Source: Thuidium tamariscinum (Eukaryota; Streptophyta; Bryopsida; Hypnales; Thuidiaceae). Taken from it: a DNA stretch of 64,000 nucleotides. The stretch lies in contig OX344758.2 in NCBI GenBank assembly GCA_947034885.2, positions 14,783,067-14,847,066 on the forward strand, read 5' to 3'. Shown here one piece after another: positions 10,853 to 22,372 of the stretch. Position 1 is the first letter of the stretch. Each line of letters opens with the position of its first letter. The position numbers were made by a program, and so were the translations under genes. The notes beneath the pieces were generated by a model. The model was given only the letters and a program-made list of their open reading frames with translations, ran no database searches and was not told the DNA's origin.

Positions 10853-13490
10853 GTTCTTGAAATGTCACATATCCTATTATATATAAATTAGGCTATGTAT
10901 AATCATCATTTAATAGAAAATTTTATTAATAAATTAGCCTTTACAAATAGGACTCATATAAAAAGTTCGTAGTACAATGAGTATAGATGTAAACAAACTT
11001 TTTTTAATTGAATGATAAAACTTACACAATTTAGTAAATCTAAGAATGTTTTTCAGGAGATTTGTTGTTATCATCAAATATTTCTAGCCTATATATACAA
11101 ATCTTTCCTTAAGTATACTAATTATGTAACAGTATGTAAAAAACTATTGTTCCAAGACAAAAGAATTGAACTGTAAATTTACAATGAGGTTGTACTATGG
11201 AGATTTGTGTTCACAAAGTACCCATTAAGAAATTGGTGTAGAGTGTACAACATTTGCATGGAATCTTTTCTATACTTTGACACTACAAACTCTAGATTTG
11301 CCTCAACTACTTGAACATATACTTGTAAATATTTAGAATCATCTTCTTTTTACTAGTATTTAATAAAACACTCTTTTATTTTTTGATTCTAAATTCAAAA
11401 CCATTGTAAATGCATATGTAAAAATAAAATATATAGTTCCTATATTACAGTAGAGGTCATATTCTTGAGTTAATCTACAATATTTTTAGAGTGTCAATTT
11501 CTCATGTTGTTCATGTTATATTGCTAGTATTGGTGTTTTTCTTAGTTTTAGTATCATAACTATATTTAATGTTTCTATGATGTTTATTATTCACCATATT
11601 AGGTTGTTTAGAATACATAGCATAGAATTTAAAATATTTAAAACTATTGTTGCATTTTACATTTTTATTTGCCATTTGAAATTGTACTACAATACAAATA
11701 GTGCATATATTAAAAAAATAGTGCATATGTAAGATACTACTTTTATAGTATGTTGTAAATGGATATGAAAAAATTAGACATATAAATTTTGTATATAAGA
11801 TAGCCTAACTATAAAAACCAAATGATTGAATTTATATGTAAAAATACGGTCATTTTAATTACTAAAATGAAGGTAAATAGACTTAGTTAAATGCCCTCTT
11901 AACTCATGTGTATGCTTAAATTTACAAGGAGTGATCTCCCCAGGAATAAAATTTTCTATACATGTACTAATGTGTATTAAATTCATGATGTGAATCTACC
12001 TTTATGATTCAAAATGGCTTAAAAGTTGTTAATACTTGTGTCAAAAAATAACAAACAACGAATTTGCTACAAGGGGTCCTACCAAAATAGCATTAACTAC
12101 AATATAATATAACTTATGAAGTAGAAAGGTAACTTTATGCTTGTTTATCAACAATGCTCATCTTAAAAAACTTATAAGTTGAAGTAGTGGTATAAACTTT
12201 GCAATTACTAATATCAATAATCTAGTTAGGCTAACTAAAGACTCTAAATAAGGCAATGAAACTCTAAAATTTGAAATTAGATAAGTATAAAAGCATTTCC
12301 ATCACTTTCTCGATAAGTTTTTAACTGCTTCATTCTCGAAATCCCTAGCCTAAGTGATCTCTTCTATATCTAAAGTAGTTAAAATAAATAATACTTGGAT
12401 ATTTTTAACAAAGATGAATAATGTATTGATCAAGGCAAGATTAAAATCATCTTCAATATTTTTTTTGGTAGAAATGTAATTTGAAAGTGACTTTTAATAA
12501 TTGACCAACTTGAAAATTCATAACATATTTGGATGGTGTCCAAATTGAGCATGCTTATGTGCATCAATTAGAATGCTCTTTGAATTGCCAACAAGCTACC
12601 ATGTAAACAATTTATATTTACAAGTGATAACTATGCTCAATTGTAAGTAGTGTTGATTATAGGTGCACATGCCATATACTAACCAAATGGTCAACGCCGC
12701 TATTAAGGTAGTCTTCTTTTAACTAAGAGTGATCATTCAAGAGTTCATTGCCTTTTGGAGGAAGCTAAATTCTTTGAAACAATTTCTAGAAAATTTTGTA
12801 GGAAGAAAAATGGAGTGGGCTTTTTACATGAGTTGTTTTATATTTTTTGAACTTTTATGGAATTAGTTAAATTTTTTTGAGGTTGAAACACAGTAATCAC
12901 CAAAAGCAACCATTTTCTAAATGTATGTTATTGGTACATTGAAGAAAGCAAAAATGTACCTTTGCATTACAATCACTTTTGGAGCATTCTAGAACATTCT
13001 ACAGTACCTTAACCTTGAAAAGTCTCAATTCTTTCTTGAAATTTTGCTCATTTTTGCCTATTGCTTTGAACAGATGTATCATTTACCATAATTTAATGAA
13101 TTTGGTCATTAAGGAAGGATGTCTTTTCTAGATTCAAGTGTTACATTTGATAAATGAGAATTTAATTGGATGAAATAGTGCCTTGAAGCCCTCTGTTCAT
13201 CATCTAGAATATGGACGTCCGAGCGCTTCAAGGTTAATCTGTTCTAATCTGAATGAGGATGCAACGGTTGAGATGACTCATTATGGTACTGTGAAGTGCA
13301 AATGTAAGGTCCTATAATGGACCATCTAAGGGCTGAAACTGAATTTTGGGGAGGTGAAATATCTTGAAATAATTTTCAGTATATTTTCCCACAAAGACAA
13401 GTGAAATTGACATCTAACCTAAATCGTTTCATATATTTTGAGCCTTTTTTGAATTAGTTATCAAATTCTGAAGTTGAAAGGGCACAGGGC
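10851..13490. other. AT-rich intergenic DNA, no gene seen
   Basis: There are no supportable exons. About 13010-13240 is one copy of a dispersed repeat also present at 24820-25050. Shared blocks are ATCATTTACCATAATTTAAT, TTTGGTCATTAAGGAAGG and TGCCTTGAAGCCC. Confidence 0.5.
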
Positions 13491-13492
13491 TC

Positions 13493-13596
13493 TAAAATGG
13501 TGCCCTAGCTAAAATGTACACTGTCAGTACACTGCTGAAAGCTATGCAAACACAACATGTACAAACATTGTACATTTAAGATAGGGCACCATTTTA
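13493..13596. repeat. 104-bp inverted repeat (hairpin)
   Basis: Arms of about 28 bp, TAAAATGGTGCCCTAGCT.. and its near-complement ..AGATAGGGCACCATTTTA, flank a loop of about 48 bp. Only about three mismatches are seen in the stem. It could be a very small MITE or a hairpin RNA precursor. Nothing in the flanks decides between these. Confidence 0.7.
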
Positions 13597-14159
13597 ATGC
13601 CCCGCTCCATTTCAGGACCTCTTACCTTACCTTGGAGTCTCCCGTTGAGGATGCTCTGCGTCTCTTCCGTACGTTACCGGCTGAGTCTCGGCGGCCCATC
13701 CAGTGGCCCACTTGGGCGGAACCCCAGGCCATGGCAGATTTTTTCCTGGGAGAAGATCTTTTCCGAACATCCTAGAAGGCCACCGAGGCTCCGTCCCCCA
13801 TCGGAGGGATCGGACGGCTCTCCCACGCTCCGAGTCGGGGGGGCCCTCTGGAAATATCTAATTTCCGCCTCTTTCTGGCGCCGGCCAATGGGCGCGCGTC
13901 TGTTGGGTTTACGGACTTCAGTTCATAATTTCCTGGCGCCTATTATTGCCCCTGGCTGGCTCCGTAGAGGCGGGGGCGGACCGGGATTGGTTCCTTCTTT
14001 TGATTGACTGAGTTACATTCGATTTGGGCATGGGGCTTCAAGGATTGGTCGGGGGCCCCTCGCTCGGCCCTCCAAGTCATTCGAGGGGTGCAAGTAAGGT
14101 AAGTTAAAACAAAAAGCCTCCTATTTTGTGCTAAACCAATTTATCTTGAACACTACTAA
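13597..14159. other. GC-rich island, no gene called
   Basis: A sharply bounded GC-rich patch (about 13600-14030) with an overlapping 136-codon frame that has no recognised domain. It is followed at 14045-14130 by a partial copy of the GC-capped dispersed repeat (GGTCGGGGGCCCC..CTCGGCC, then GGGGTGCAAGTAA). The island may be the interior of a related element or a processed fragment. Confidence 0.35.
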
Positions 14160-14450
14160 GGGCCACCTTCCACGTGAGCCGGGCCGGTAAGAAAGTAGGA
14201 AGACGACAAGAAACTCTTGCCAATTCTCTTGCCAGCCTGGTGAGTGAAGAAGCTGGAGTTCCAACTTCACCAATATTGGTGGACAACGGGATTGGTGGAG
14301 AGCAATCGAACTTCAAGGGAATCATTACATGTGCTTTTCTTACTCGATATCTCCCCACCCACCGGGTTCACATAGAAGTGTCATCACTCACTTGTCACTG
14401 TAGCTCTCCCTTGCAAGTTCTACCAGCTCGGCTCACATAGAAGGTGGCCC
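14160..14450. mobile_element. Tourist-like MITE (PIF/Harbinger type)
   Basis: 291 bp with terminal inverted repeats: GGGCCACCTTCCACGTGAGC on the left and the near-complement ending GAAGGTGGCCC on the right. A perfect TAA duplication lies at 14157-14159 and 14451-14453. TAA/TTA duplications and this size are typical of Tourist elements. A diverged relative lies at 8849-9130. The next MITE starts inside the right-hand TAA, so the two are directly adjacent. Confidence 0.85.
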
Positions 14451-14452
14451 TA

Positions 14453-14725
14453 AGGTAAGTACACCCAAAATGGCACCTGACCTTAAAGTGCCATCTACAA
14501 TGTGCATACATTTTCAAAATCAGTCATGTACCCAGATTGTAGATGGCGCTTTCAGAAATAGACTTTGACCGTTAATAACTTTTGCATACCGTATCCAAAT
14601 CCTCTGTTCTTTGATGCGTTGGAACATGCTTTCACTCGCCAACAAGATTATATAAAAATATGAACATCATGATAATAGGACATAGGCATACTAAGAATAA
14701 GTGGTGCTTTTGGGTGTACCCACCT
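14453..14725. mobile_element. AGGTAGGTACACCC-family MITE (copy 1)
   Basis: Ends AGGTAAGTACACCCAAAA and TTTTGGGTGTACCCACCT are inverted repeats, flanked by TA on both sides. Two further copies with the same ends and TA flanks occur at 25295-25561 and 47104-47377. All contain the paired internal blocks GCCATCTACA and TGTAGATGGCGC and the phrase GTTGGAACATGCTTTCACT. The TA target fits Tc1/mariner-derived MITEs. Confidence 0.8.
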
Positions 14726-14805
14726 TACTGGATAATTCAGGGCCTCTAATTGCAAATATGAATTCAAAATTTGCAAAAAAAGAATTTAGCGTTTTTCAAA
14801 GTGGC

Positions 14806-15045
14806 TAAATATGGGGTCAATTCACCTTGGCCTTAGTTTGGCCCCTCCAAGTTATTTGAGGGATGTAAGTAACAAAAATTACAAGTCCCCTATTTTGTGC
14901 TTGATTAACTTACCTCATATATCCTACAAAACTTATTTGGAGTCCTTTGAATGCAAATATGAATTCAAAATTTGTAAATTTTGTTGTGTGTGGAAAATGA
15001 AAAATTTCAGTAGTTTCCTTAAGAACTAAGTAAGGGGTTAGAATA
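14806..15045. repeat. Degenerate copy of the GC-capped dispersed repeat
   Basis: It follows the same block order as 23330-23569: CAATTCACCTTGGCC, GGCCCCTCCAAGTTATTTGAGG, CCCCTATTTTGTGCTT, TGCAAATATGAATTC and a TTTCAG tail. Its ends are eroded, so the inverted repeats are no longer convincing. Confidence 0.6.
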
Positions 15046-15189
15046 TCCTAGTCCAAGGATTTGAGTGTCAAGGAATGACCATGGGACAAAAATGAAATTG
15101 ATGATTTTGGAAAAAAAAATTGGATGGTAGATATGATTGACTTTCTCTCTAAATTTAAAATAAAAATTCATTATATATGTACGTCTTGT

Positions 15190-15249
15190 TGAAAATGATA
15201 TGTTTTCATTAGTAGTCACTCTCGCTACTAATGAAAATGTGTCATTTCA
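15190..15249. repeat. Short near-perfect hairpin (copy 1)
   Basis: A stem of about 25 bp, TGAAAATGATATGTTTTCAT.. paired with ..ATGAAAATGTGTCATTTCA, closes over a loop of a few bases. The same hairpin forms the tip of the larger palindrome at 15592-15751, and flanking phrases (GACCTGGTCCTTAATGG) are shared as well. Confidence 0.75.
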
Positions 15250-15591
15250 CCCGAATATTCATTTGTAGTCATTGACCTGGTCCTTAATGGATAAATCTTG
15301 TAATAATGTGGTGGTTTGAAAGTGTTCCTTGAAGATACAAAATCCTTGTATGAAAGGCAAAAGTGCAAATGTTATCTTTAACAATTGGATACCCAACAAT
15401 CTCTTGTCTAAAGTCACTTAAGAAGCTCACTATTGTTGAATGGGTGAGTACATTTGGGAAATAGCCATTGTGGAAGTTGTGTTTGCAAGAGTGACGGTAA
15501 GGAATAAAAAACTACAAGGCCCCACCCAAAGTGAGTAAGGCCGCCTATAATGTGTCCTAGTAGCCATGTTCTTTAGGACCAATTTGGTGTT

Positions 15592-15751
15592 TTAACCCAT
15601 TAAGGACTAGGTCGATGAATGAAAATGATTATTTAGGTGAAAATGACATGTTTTCATCAGTAGCTTAAGTGACTACTAATGAAAACGTGTCATTTTCAGC
15701 TAGAATCATCAACTAGTCATCGACTTGGTCTTTAATGGTTTAATGGGTTAA
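15592..15751. repeat. 160-bp long inverted repeat (copy 2)
   Basis: The two halves pair from TTAACCCATTAAGGACTAGG at the left edge to its near-complement ending GGGTTAA at the right edge. At the tip is the GAAAATGACATGTTTTCATCA stem shared with 15190-15249. Arms are about 70-75 bp with mismatches. It resembles either a MITE without clear flanks or a hairpin RNA precursor. Confidence 0.75.
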
Positions 15752-17903
15752 GATTGGGAACACAAGTATACAAACAACAAACTTGAATACATACCTAAAT
15801 CTGACCTTCTCAACTAAATCCTTAAGAAGACCTATAATTAGGGTAGAATACAATATTTCAAAAAAAATTAAAAAATTGAAGTGCTCCGTCCAGCTCCAGT
15901 GTCTGCTGACGTTCCTTCCTGGTGGGCTGGCTGGGCGGTACTGCACGACGCCGCAGCCGCGCGGTGACCGATGCCCGCCGAGAGTCGAGCGGCAGTCCCC
16001 TTGACTGCCGCAGAAAATATCTGCCTCAGGCTGGGGTTGCAAGTTCTGTCGTGGCGCTTTCTCCCCTCGTTGTTCCTTCTCTTCCGAGCTCAGAACAATT
16101 TGCTCGCACTCCCATCTTATTGCACCACCTGTTGCCGTTTCGTGTCCTTAATGTTCTTCTGCAAGCTCCGGTGCGCGTGGCATACAATCGTGCTGTTAGA
16201 GGAACATATGCAGGTTTGCTTTCTGTCATTCCAATAATTTTTTCATTTTGGGGGGGTTTTAAACTTGTTTTGTGACGCTCTGGTCGAGTGTCTGGCGGAC
16301 AAATTGTCTTTAGCAATTTGTTACCAGCGCCGGAAGTTTCTTGTGGAAGATCGGATTTCGTATCATTCTACGGCTCGCCCTGTGCCATTCGGTGACGGCG
16401 ACTAGAATTATATGTTGGTATGTAAAGAGAATCGTGTTTTGTGTTTGTCCGGGCGGGCGCCCTTGAGTGAGCGTCTGAGCTTCGTTGGGGACTTTCGAGC
16501 GCTATACGATGGATTATGCTCCGTAACAAGCACCGGAAGAGTAGAGGTGCGGTAGTATTATTCTCAGTGGCTTGAGAGTTGTAGGCAATAACTTGTTGAC
16601 GCCGTTGGAGCACAATGATGGTGGCAGTGTCTCTGTCGTGCTTTTGTGGATCTTCAAGCGTGAGCTCTCGAGGTTTGTCGTCGTTTATCTCGTGAAGTGT
16701 GTGGTGATGCTACTGTTCGGCAGAAGTCTTTTTGTCCATCCAGTCTTCGTTCTTGGCTTTGAAATATCGCTGACTAGATCTCGTGGAGTTGGTGACTCGC
16801 GGAGTAGTGATGTGTTAAGCTCGGCAGTTGTTGGAGTAGAAGGTTCCTGCCTAGGAATGAGTGCCAGTTGCTATTGCACTCTTTTCGAGTTGTGCAGGAG
16901 AATGCTTTAGGTTGTGGTCTTATTTTCTGTGAGTGATGCGCTGTGCTGAAGTGGAAACCTTTTAGTACCTAGGTGTAGTTAGGATCAGTTCAATGCTTTA
17001 ATTTGGCACACCGTTTCGCAAATTACGTTTCTACAGGGTTTCATGAACAATGGCACGGTCCTTGTTCGAACCACTTCTTCTTTGAAGACCGCAACAGGTT
17101 GATAAGTCTTTTGGTTAGCATTTAATGTTGTTAGGAAATGAAGAAGGGGTTTTCATGACGTCCGCGCCTTTTGATCAGTCTTGACACTCTGTTTTTCCGT
17201 AGTGCTTCTTGTGAACAGGCTGGCCTTGGTAACGTTTCATTTAGCTTCGTTGTAAGTAATCAAAGAGTGTCAGTACTTGTAGTCTTCGTTTTTTTGAACT
17301 ATGATGCTCTCTGTTTGATTTTATGTCTAGTTCAGGCTTCAGATGTACATTTGAACCTTGTTGTTTTGTCTTTTATCTCGAGTTTTGCATGGATAGTTTG
17401 TGAAGTAGATGTTCATACCTGATAAAAATGGCGGTTGGGTCTAGTTCTCTCGAAATGCATACGAATTCTCAAGGTTGCTTAAAAAGAGGTGAAAAGAATG
17501 GTTAAGAATAGCAAGTGAATACAATAGTGGATAAACTCCACGACACAGAAACAGTCTTTTATCTGATTTGACTAGCCTACGCTTACTTATGTCGGATTGA
17601 TGCATTCTGCTTGAAGTGAAGATTTGGAGTGCCACGAACTAGGGGATGCTAAATTCGTTTCCTCGTGCCTTTTCGCTGTTTGTCGCAGGCTTAAGGCTTG
17701 TACGACGCATGGTTCATCTTTCGTCTTCAGCACCCGCCCATCCACTCATGCCAAATTGTAGAGTGTTAATGCAATCTCCCTGTTTCTTGGATTGGCACAA
17801 GTTGCGGATTGTAGTTTATAGTTAGCCCGTGACATGTGTACTCGAACTTGGCCTCTGAGGATTATCACTTCCTTCTTGAAGTAACACAGCTTGAAGAGCA
17901 GAT
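15752..17903 (+). promoter_or_regulatory. Probable promoter and long 5' leader of the F-box gene
   Basis: From about 15880 the sequence changes abruptly from AT-rich to GC-moderate and stays so up to the F-box start codon. Reading frames of 80-117 codons here have no recognised domain and overlap on both strands. Candidate splice donors occur, for example CAG/GTTTGC near 16212. The most economical reading is core promoter plus a long, possibly spliced leader; transcript data would be needed to place the start. Confidence 0.45.
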
Positions 17904-20900
17904 ATGGTGAAAAGCACTAAAGAGCAGAAGAAGGCAAGGCGAGAGGAGAGGGCGTGGAGTACGTGGCTGTGGGGAGCAAAAGGAAACGCAGTTTGGGATG
18001 AGAGTGGCCGCACAGCATTGCGAATCGATCAAGCCCTTCGTCAAAATGCAAGAGCAGCTGCGGCTGAAGTCAGTCAGGTAGAAAGTGAACAGTTTGCATG
18101 GCAAGCAGGCCGCTGGGGCCATCAACCCTCCTCAGCGCAAGGTGATGGGGAATTGTTGAAGGCTGCTCTTCGGTCTCTCGGAAGTTGCTCATTGAGGGAA
18201 ATTCAGGAAACAGAAAGGAGTTCCACTTCAGAATCTGACTCTAAGAGCCAAAGTTCGGGGGATGAGTCAGAAGGCAGAGCTTTGTCGAAGACTTCAAATG
18301 CCTCTGCTACATCTGGTGGTAGACATGGTAATTCTGCATGCAGTGATGTCTCTGAGTGTAGAAAATGCGGGTGCAGAGCTAGTTTATCAGATGGCACTGC
18401 TCAAAGCTCTCCGCATGGGAGTGTTTCTCAGTGTCAGTGCAAGTTGCTTAGGAGGCAGACTTCACATCGAAAAGAACATCAGGAAGACGAAGGAGGCCTC
18501 GCTAGCGTGTTGACCACACAGACCGCATGGTCAGTATACTCTTTTGGTGCAGAAAGACCGATCCATTGTAGCTGTTTGTGGAATTCGGAGAGATCTGGTG
18601 ATTTTATGGAGGTTGCCCGGAAGAAGCGCCTTGGAAATTTATCTCCCGTTGATAGAGTTTCAGACGACGTTTTGTGAGTGCCACCTCCATATCTCTGCTA
18701 TGGTTTGGGATGTAGTATGCTTGTGATGTGGAACGGATGTACCGTACGGCCTACATACGTGAAACTCATACCTTTCCTCAAATCATTGGAAAAATAATCT
18801 TTTAAACGGGTCCATTCTTCTTAGAATCAATAGCTGCTGAGTATCTTCTAATTTCTCTATTCGAGCGATTGACAAGCTGTGAGTTGAGAGTGCTGGTCTT
18901 CTAAGTCAATATTTGATGCAGTTTGAAGAGTACGATCTTTCATACTTTGTGTAGAATCTTGTAAGGGTGGATGACCAACGTTCCATCTCGATTGTGCCGG
19001 AGTATTGAACCATGCCATTTGTCATTGTCAGAATGCGGATTTTTGCGAAGCTATCAAGGCGGGAGGTTATTGGTATATCGTCAGTCTGCCGAAGATGGAG
19101 AGATGTTGCCTCTTGTGAGCCTCTGTGGAGGCATGTAGAGTTCGTATCAGTGGCAGAATCTCTTGGTGACAGAGAGCTTGGTCTTCTTGCAGAGAAGCGC
19201 CTCAAGGTTAGCAGCGAATCTGTCAGATTAGAAGGCGTTTGGAATGTTTAGATCGAAAAGTTTCCGACTTATATTTGGATGACATCACCGTACGCTCTAG
19301 TTAGATCTACGTTGTCCAACTTTTTATGGCCAGCAAGTTGTTGACGCTCTTGCAGCAGCAGCATTGTGGTTTTGTCTCTCGCAATATTAAGGTTACACCC
19401 GCGGACTACGTTATTTTGCTTCTAAATGCAGGTGTTGAGGTTATGTGGTAGAACTGAAGTGATTCGTTTTCTTTTTTGTCGATGCTGACAGTTTACTTAT
19501 TGCATGACAGAGTACAGCTGTTTTGTCCATGGCTCTCTGCTGGCGTATATCCAGTAATTGTATGGGATCTCTCATGCAATCTCAGTGCGGGCAACAGCTC
19601 CTTTGCCTGGATCTTTCCTTCTGTAACTTGGATGATACTGTGGTAAGGACTTGCAAAGGTCATTCTTTTGAAGTCGTGTACGCTTGTGTTGTTTCTCCAT
19701 CCTATGGATTTGGCTTTGATATGTTAGAACCACACCCCTGAAAGAATTCTGTATTCAAGACAAAGTATGGGGTGCACATATCTGTCTACTTGCTTTTTGA
19801 AGCATACTTGTACTTCTGTGTTTTCTTTTGGATGGAATTAATTTGATTCTCAAGCTTCGCCCTCTCTTTCTGCAGGTGAATAGGGTTGTCGAAAACTGTT
19901 CTTCACTTCAAAGACTAAGACTTTTTGGAGGCCGTGACAGAATAAGTGCACAAGCTTTGGGAGGTCTTGCTAATCTGTCCCAACTGCGTGAACTAGATCT
20001 TGGTCTTTGTGTTAATGTTTCTCAATACACCTTGTAAGTTCCTCTTTTTCGAATAGTTTAGACCAAATTTCTTCGTGTATGTCTGCAATTCTTCCTGGAC
20101 TGTGTTGGATTATGCATACTTTGGTTGGCTCATTCATTTTAGAGTACTTTAGTATCTCACAGACGTCTTAATAGTTTTTTGATGCCGTGGTATTAATAGG
20201 AAGGAAATTGGAAGCAAATTGAAGCTCCTAGTCATCCTATCTCTTGCCGGCTGTCCGCGTGTTACGATGGCCAATCTTTTGTATTTGTGCGGCTGTGTCT
20301 CGCTTGAGGTATGGTGGCTTGATGACCCGGTTGCTTACGTGGATTATTTCTACGCGTATTTTTTCTACATGAAAAGTATGTTTTTCTGCCAAGTTTATTT
20401 ATTTAAATATTCTACCGTGTGGCGTGTTCAATTTATTGTGAGTAACGTGCTCGTGTTTGCAGGCTTTGTGTCTTGTGGGTTGCAAGGCTGTATATCCAAA
20501 TCAAGCCAGTGTGATTGCGCTAGAACTTATCAATGGAGGTTGTTCGAGGCTAGCTATGATTGAAGCTGGGAATCAACTTCCCAATGCAGCTCCATTTCCA
20601 GCACGACCCCCACCTCCGCCTCCTTTTTTGTATCTTGCACAGGGTGTTGCCTTTGAGGACTCTGGGTCGCCCACTGTTTCTCCTGCATCAACCGAACCTG
20701 GAGAGGATGTTCATAAAGTTCATGATAGCCATGCATCAGATGGACTTGACCAACTGATGACTGAAAATCCACTAGATAAGAATGTAAGTTTCTAAATCCG
20801 CTGTCGTGATAATATGAATGATCAATAGTTGTTGACTTGAGGTTAGTTTAGCACAACCTGCCACATTTGCCCTTTAGTGGAAGTTTGAGACATGAGGCTT

Positions 20901-22372
20901 TTCGTTTGAGTCTACTCACCCTCAAGTCCTTGAGTCTTGCTCAGATTTTCTACTCATTGGCAGCAGATGACTTTTTGTATTTCTAAATGTAATATTCGAG
21001 AGAGTGTGAATCTCATCTTTGTTGTGTGTTCGCAGGTTGGTCTTGGCAGACGTAGCGAGACTGATCTGACGCCACCTGCAGGCAGGCGTGAAGGTGACAC
21101 TCATGCTGCATATGCTGCAGCAACCGAGCAGTTCCAGCAAGGCCAAATGGAACTTTCTGGTGGAAACATGGGGGCTGCAACCCATGCATTTCGAGCTGCC
21201 TGTCACTTCAATCCGAGTGCCGCAGCGTACACATTTATGGCTTGGATGCAGCGACTTGTAAGTTCACTGTTTGGTTGTTTTTCATAACGAAATTGAAATT
21301 GAAATCAGACTGTGGCTGAAGTCCGACTCTTCAGTAGTTCTTGTTTTGCAGAATACTTTTGGTCCTGCTTATGTTTGTACACCTTGTTACTTACGGTCGG
21401 TCAAAATGACTCGTGGTCAGTATGCTGAAATTAAAGTGATTGTGCACTGTTTGCAGTCTGGTGCGGATCGTAGTGAGTGTGTTCGCGAATGCGCTCGTGC
21501 CATTTTTCTTGACAACGATTATGGTAAAGACCTTCTCTATGAACTAATATGTGAGTCATGCTAATGAGTCTGTTTTGGATCGTCGTGTTTTCATAATGTG
21601 TTTTGGCTGGGTAATTAACTGCCTCTACTGCTGTTGGTGAACATATTGTTTCTCGATTCTATTTGAATGGATTCGTGTACTTTTGATAGGAGCGAAGTGT
21701 TTTTTCAAGTATTACCATTTAGTTCTTATTTGACATATGTATGCTTTTTGAACAGGAAATCCTTGGAATGATGTCGCTTGTGAGTTATGGGACGCTGGTG
21801 ACATCAGTCTTGCAGCCCGCTTCTTTCAGAGGTATGTGGTAATCAACCGCGATCTTTGTAGTGATCATTTGGCGAGAGGAATTAATTATCTGTTCCCAGT
21901 TCACTTTAATTGATTTCATAGGCAACACTGGCATGTGGTTTTTGAACTTCCAGAAGCCTTTTATGTGCAGGGCTAAAGCATGCTCCCGTTATGAAGTTGG
22001 AGCTGGTCACTTACCTTATCTGAACCTGGCGAAACTGCGACTGAGTGAAAGTCCTTCAGTGCTGGGTGGTGATGGTTCGGTTTTCAACAAGAATCTGCAT
22101 GATACTCCTTCCAAAGAGGCTTTGCTTGAGCTTTGTGCAGCATTAATACGAGCCCCAGGAGGTAATTTTGTTTGTGACATCGTTTGACCTTACCCCTTTC
22201 GAAATTATCAATATATTCGGTGTCATTATTGCAATTCGAAAAATGCTTTTCCATTGACATAGAAGTTTGATTTTTTTTTTCCCTACCTGCAGATGAAGTG
22301 GTTCAGCAGATGGTGTTCCAGATGCTTGATAGTCTGAAGCGTTGTGACAAATCTCTTTCAGCAGTAAGCTAA
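17904..22372 (+). CDS. F-box/LRR protein with C-terminal TPR-like region
   Basis: Joined exons are 17904-18673, 19032-19206, 19432-19458, 19511-19642, 19876-20033, 20200-20308, 20463-20783, 21036-21257, 21457-21523, 21756-21831, 21971-22161 and 22293-22372. Phases agree and the total is 775 residues. Residues 1-250 are charged and low-complexity, starting MVKSTKEQKKARREERAW, with a Cys-rich patch (CRKCGC, CQCK). The F-box spans the first intron: DDVLMRIFAKL, then VCRRWRDVASCEPLW, at about 252-292. Leucine-rich repeats follow (LLCLDLSFCNLDD, LRELDLGLCVN, LVILSLAGCP), then a six-proline tract near 497. After that come helical TPR-like repeats (MGAATHAFRAACHFNPSAAAY, ISLAARFFQRACSRYE). F-box proteins recruit substrates to SCF ubiquitin ligases through SKP1; LRR and TPR parts would bind substrate. 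The 27-base third exon is the least certain. No named orthologue was recognised. Confidence 0.85.

Noticed and set aside
13597..14007. 136-codon frame in the GC-rich island
   Set aside because: No family motif, another frame overlaps it, and the island borders are not splice sites.
15922..16275. 117-codon frame ahead of the F-box gene
   Set aside because: Opposite-strand frames of similar size overlap it and no motif is visible. It is better explained as leader sequence.
21334..21456. Alternative exon in the F-box gene (NTFGPAYVCTPC..)
   Set aside because: It is open in frame after a TTTGCAG, but a stronger acceptor at 21456 gives the TPR-like SGADRSECVRECARAIF directly and the insert has no repeat pattern. 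It remains a possible retained or alternative exon.
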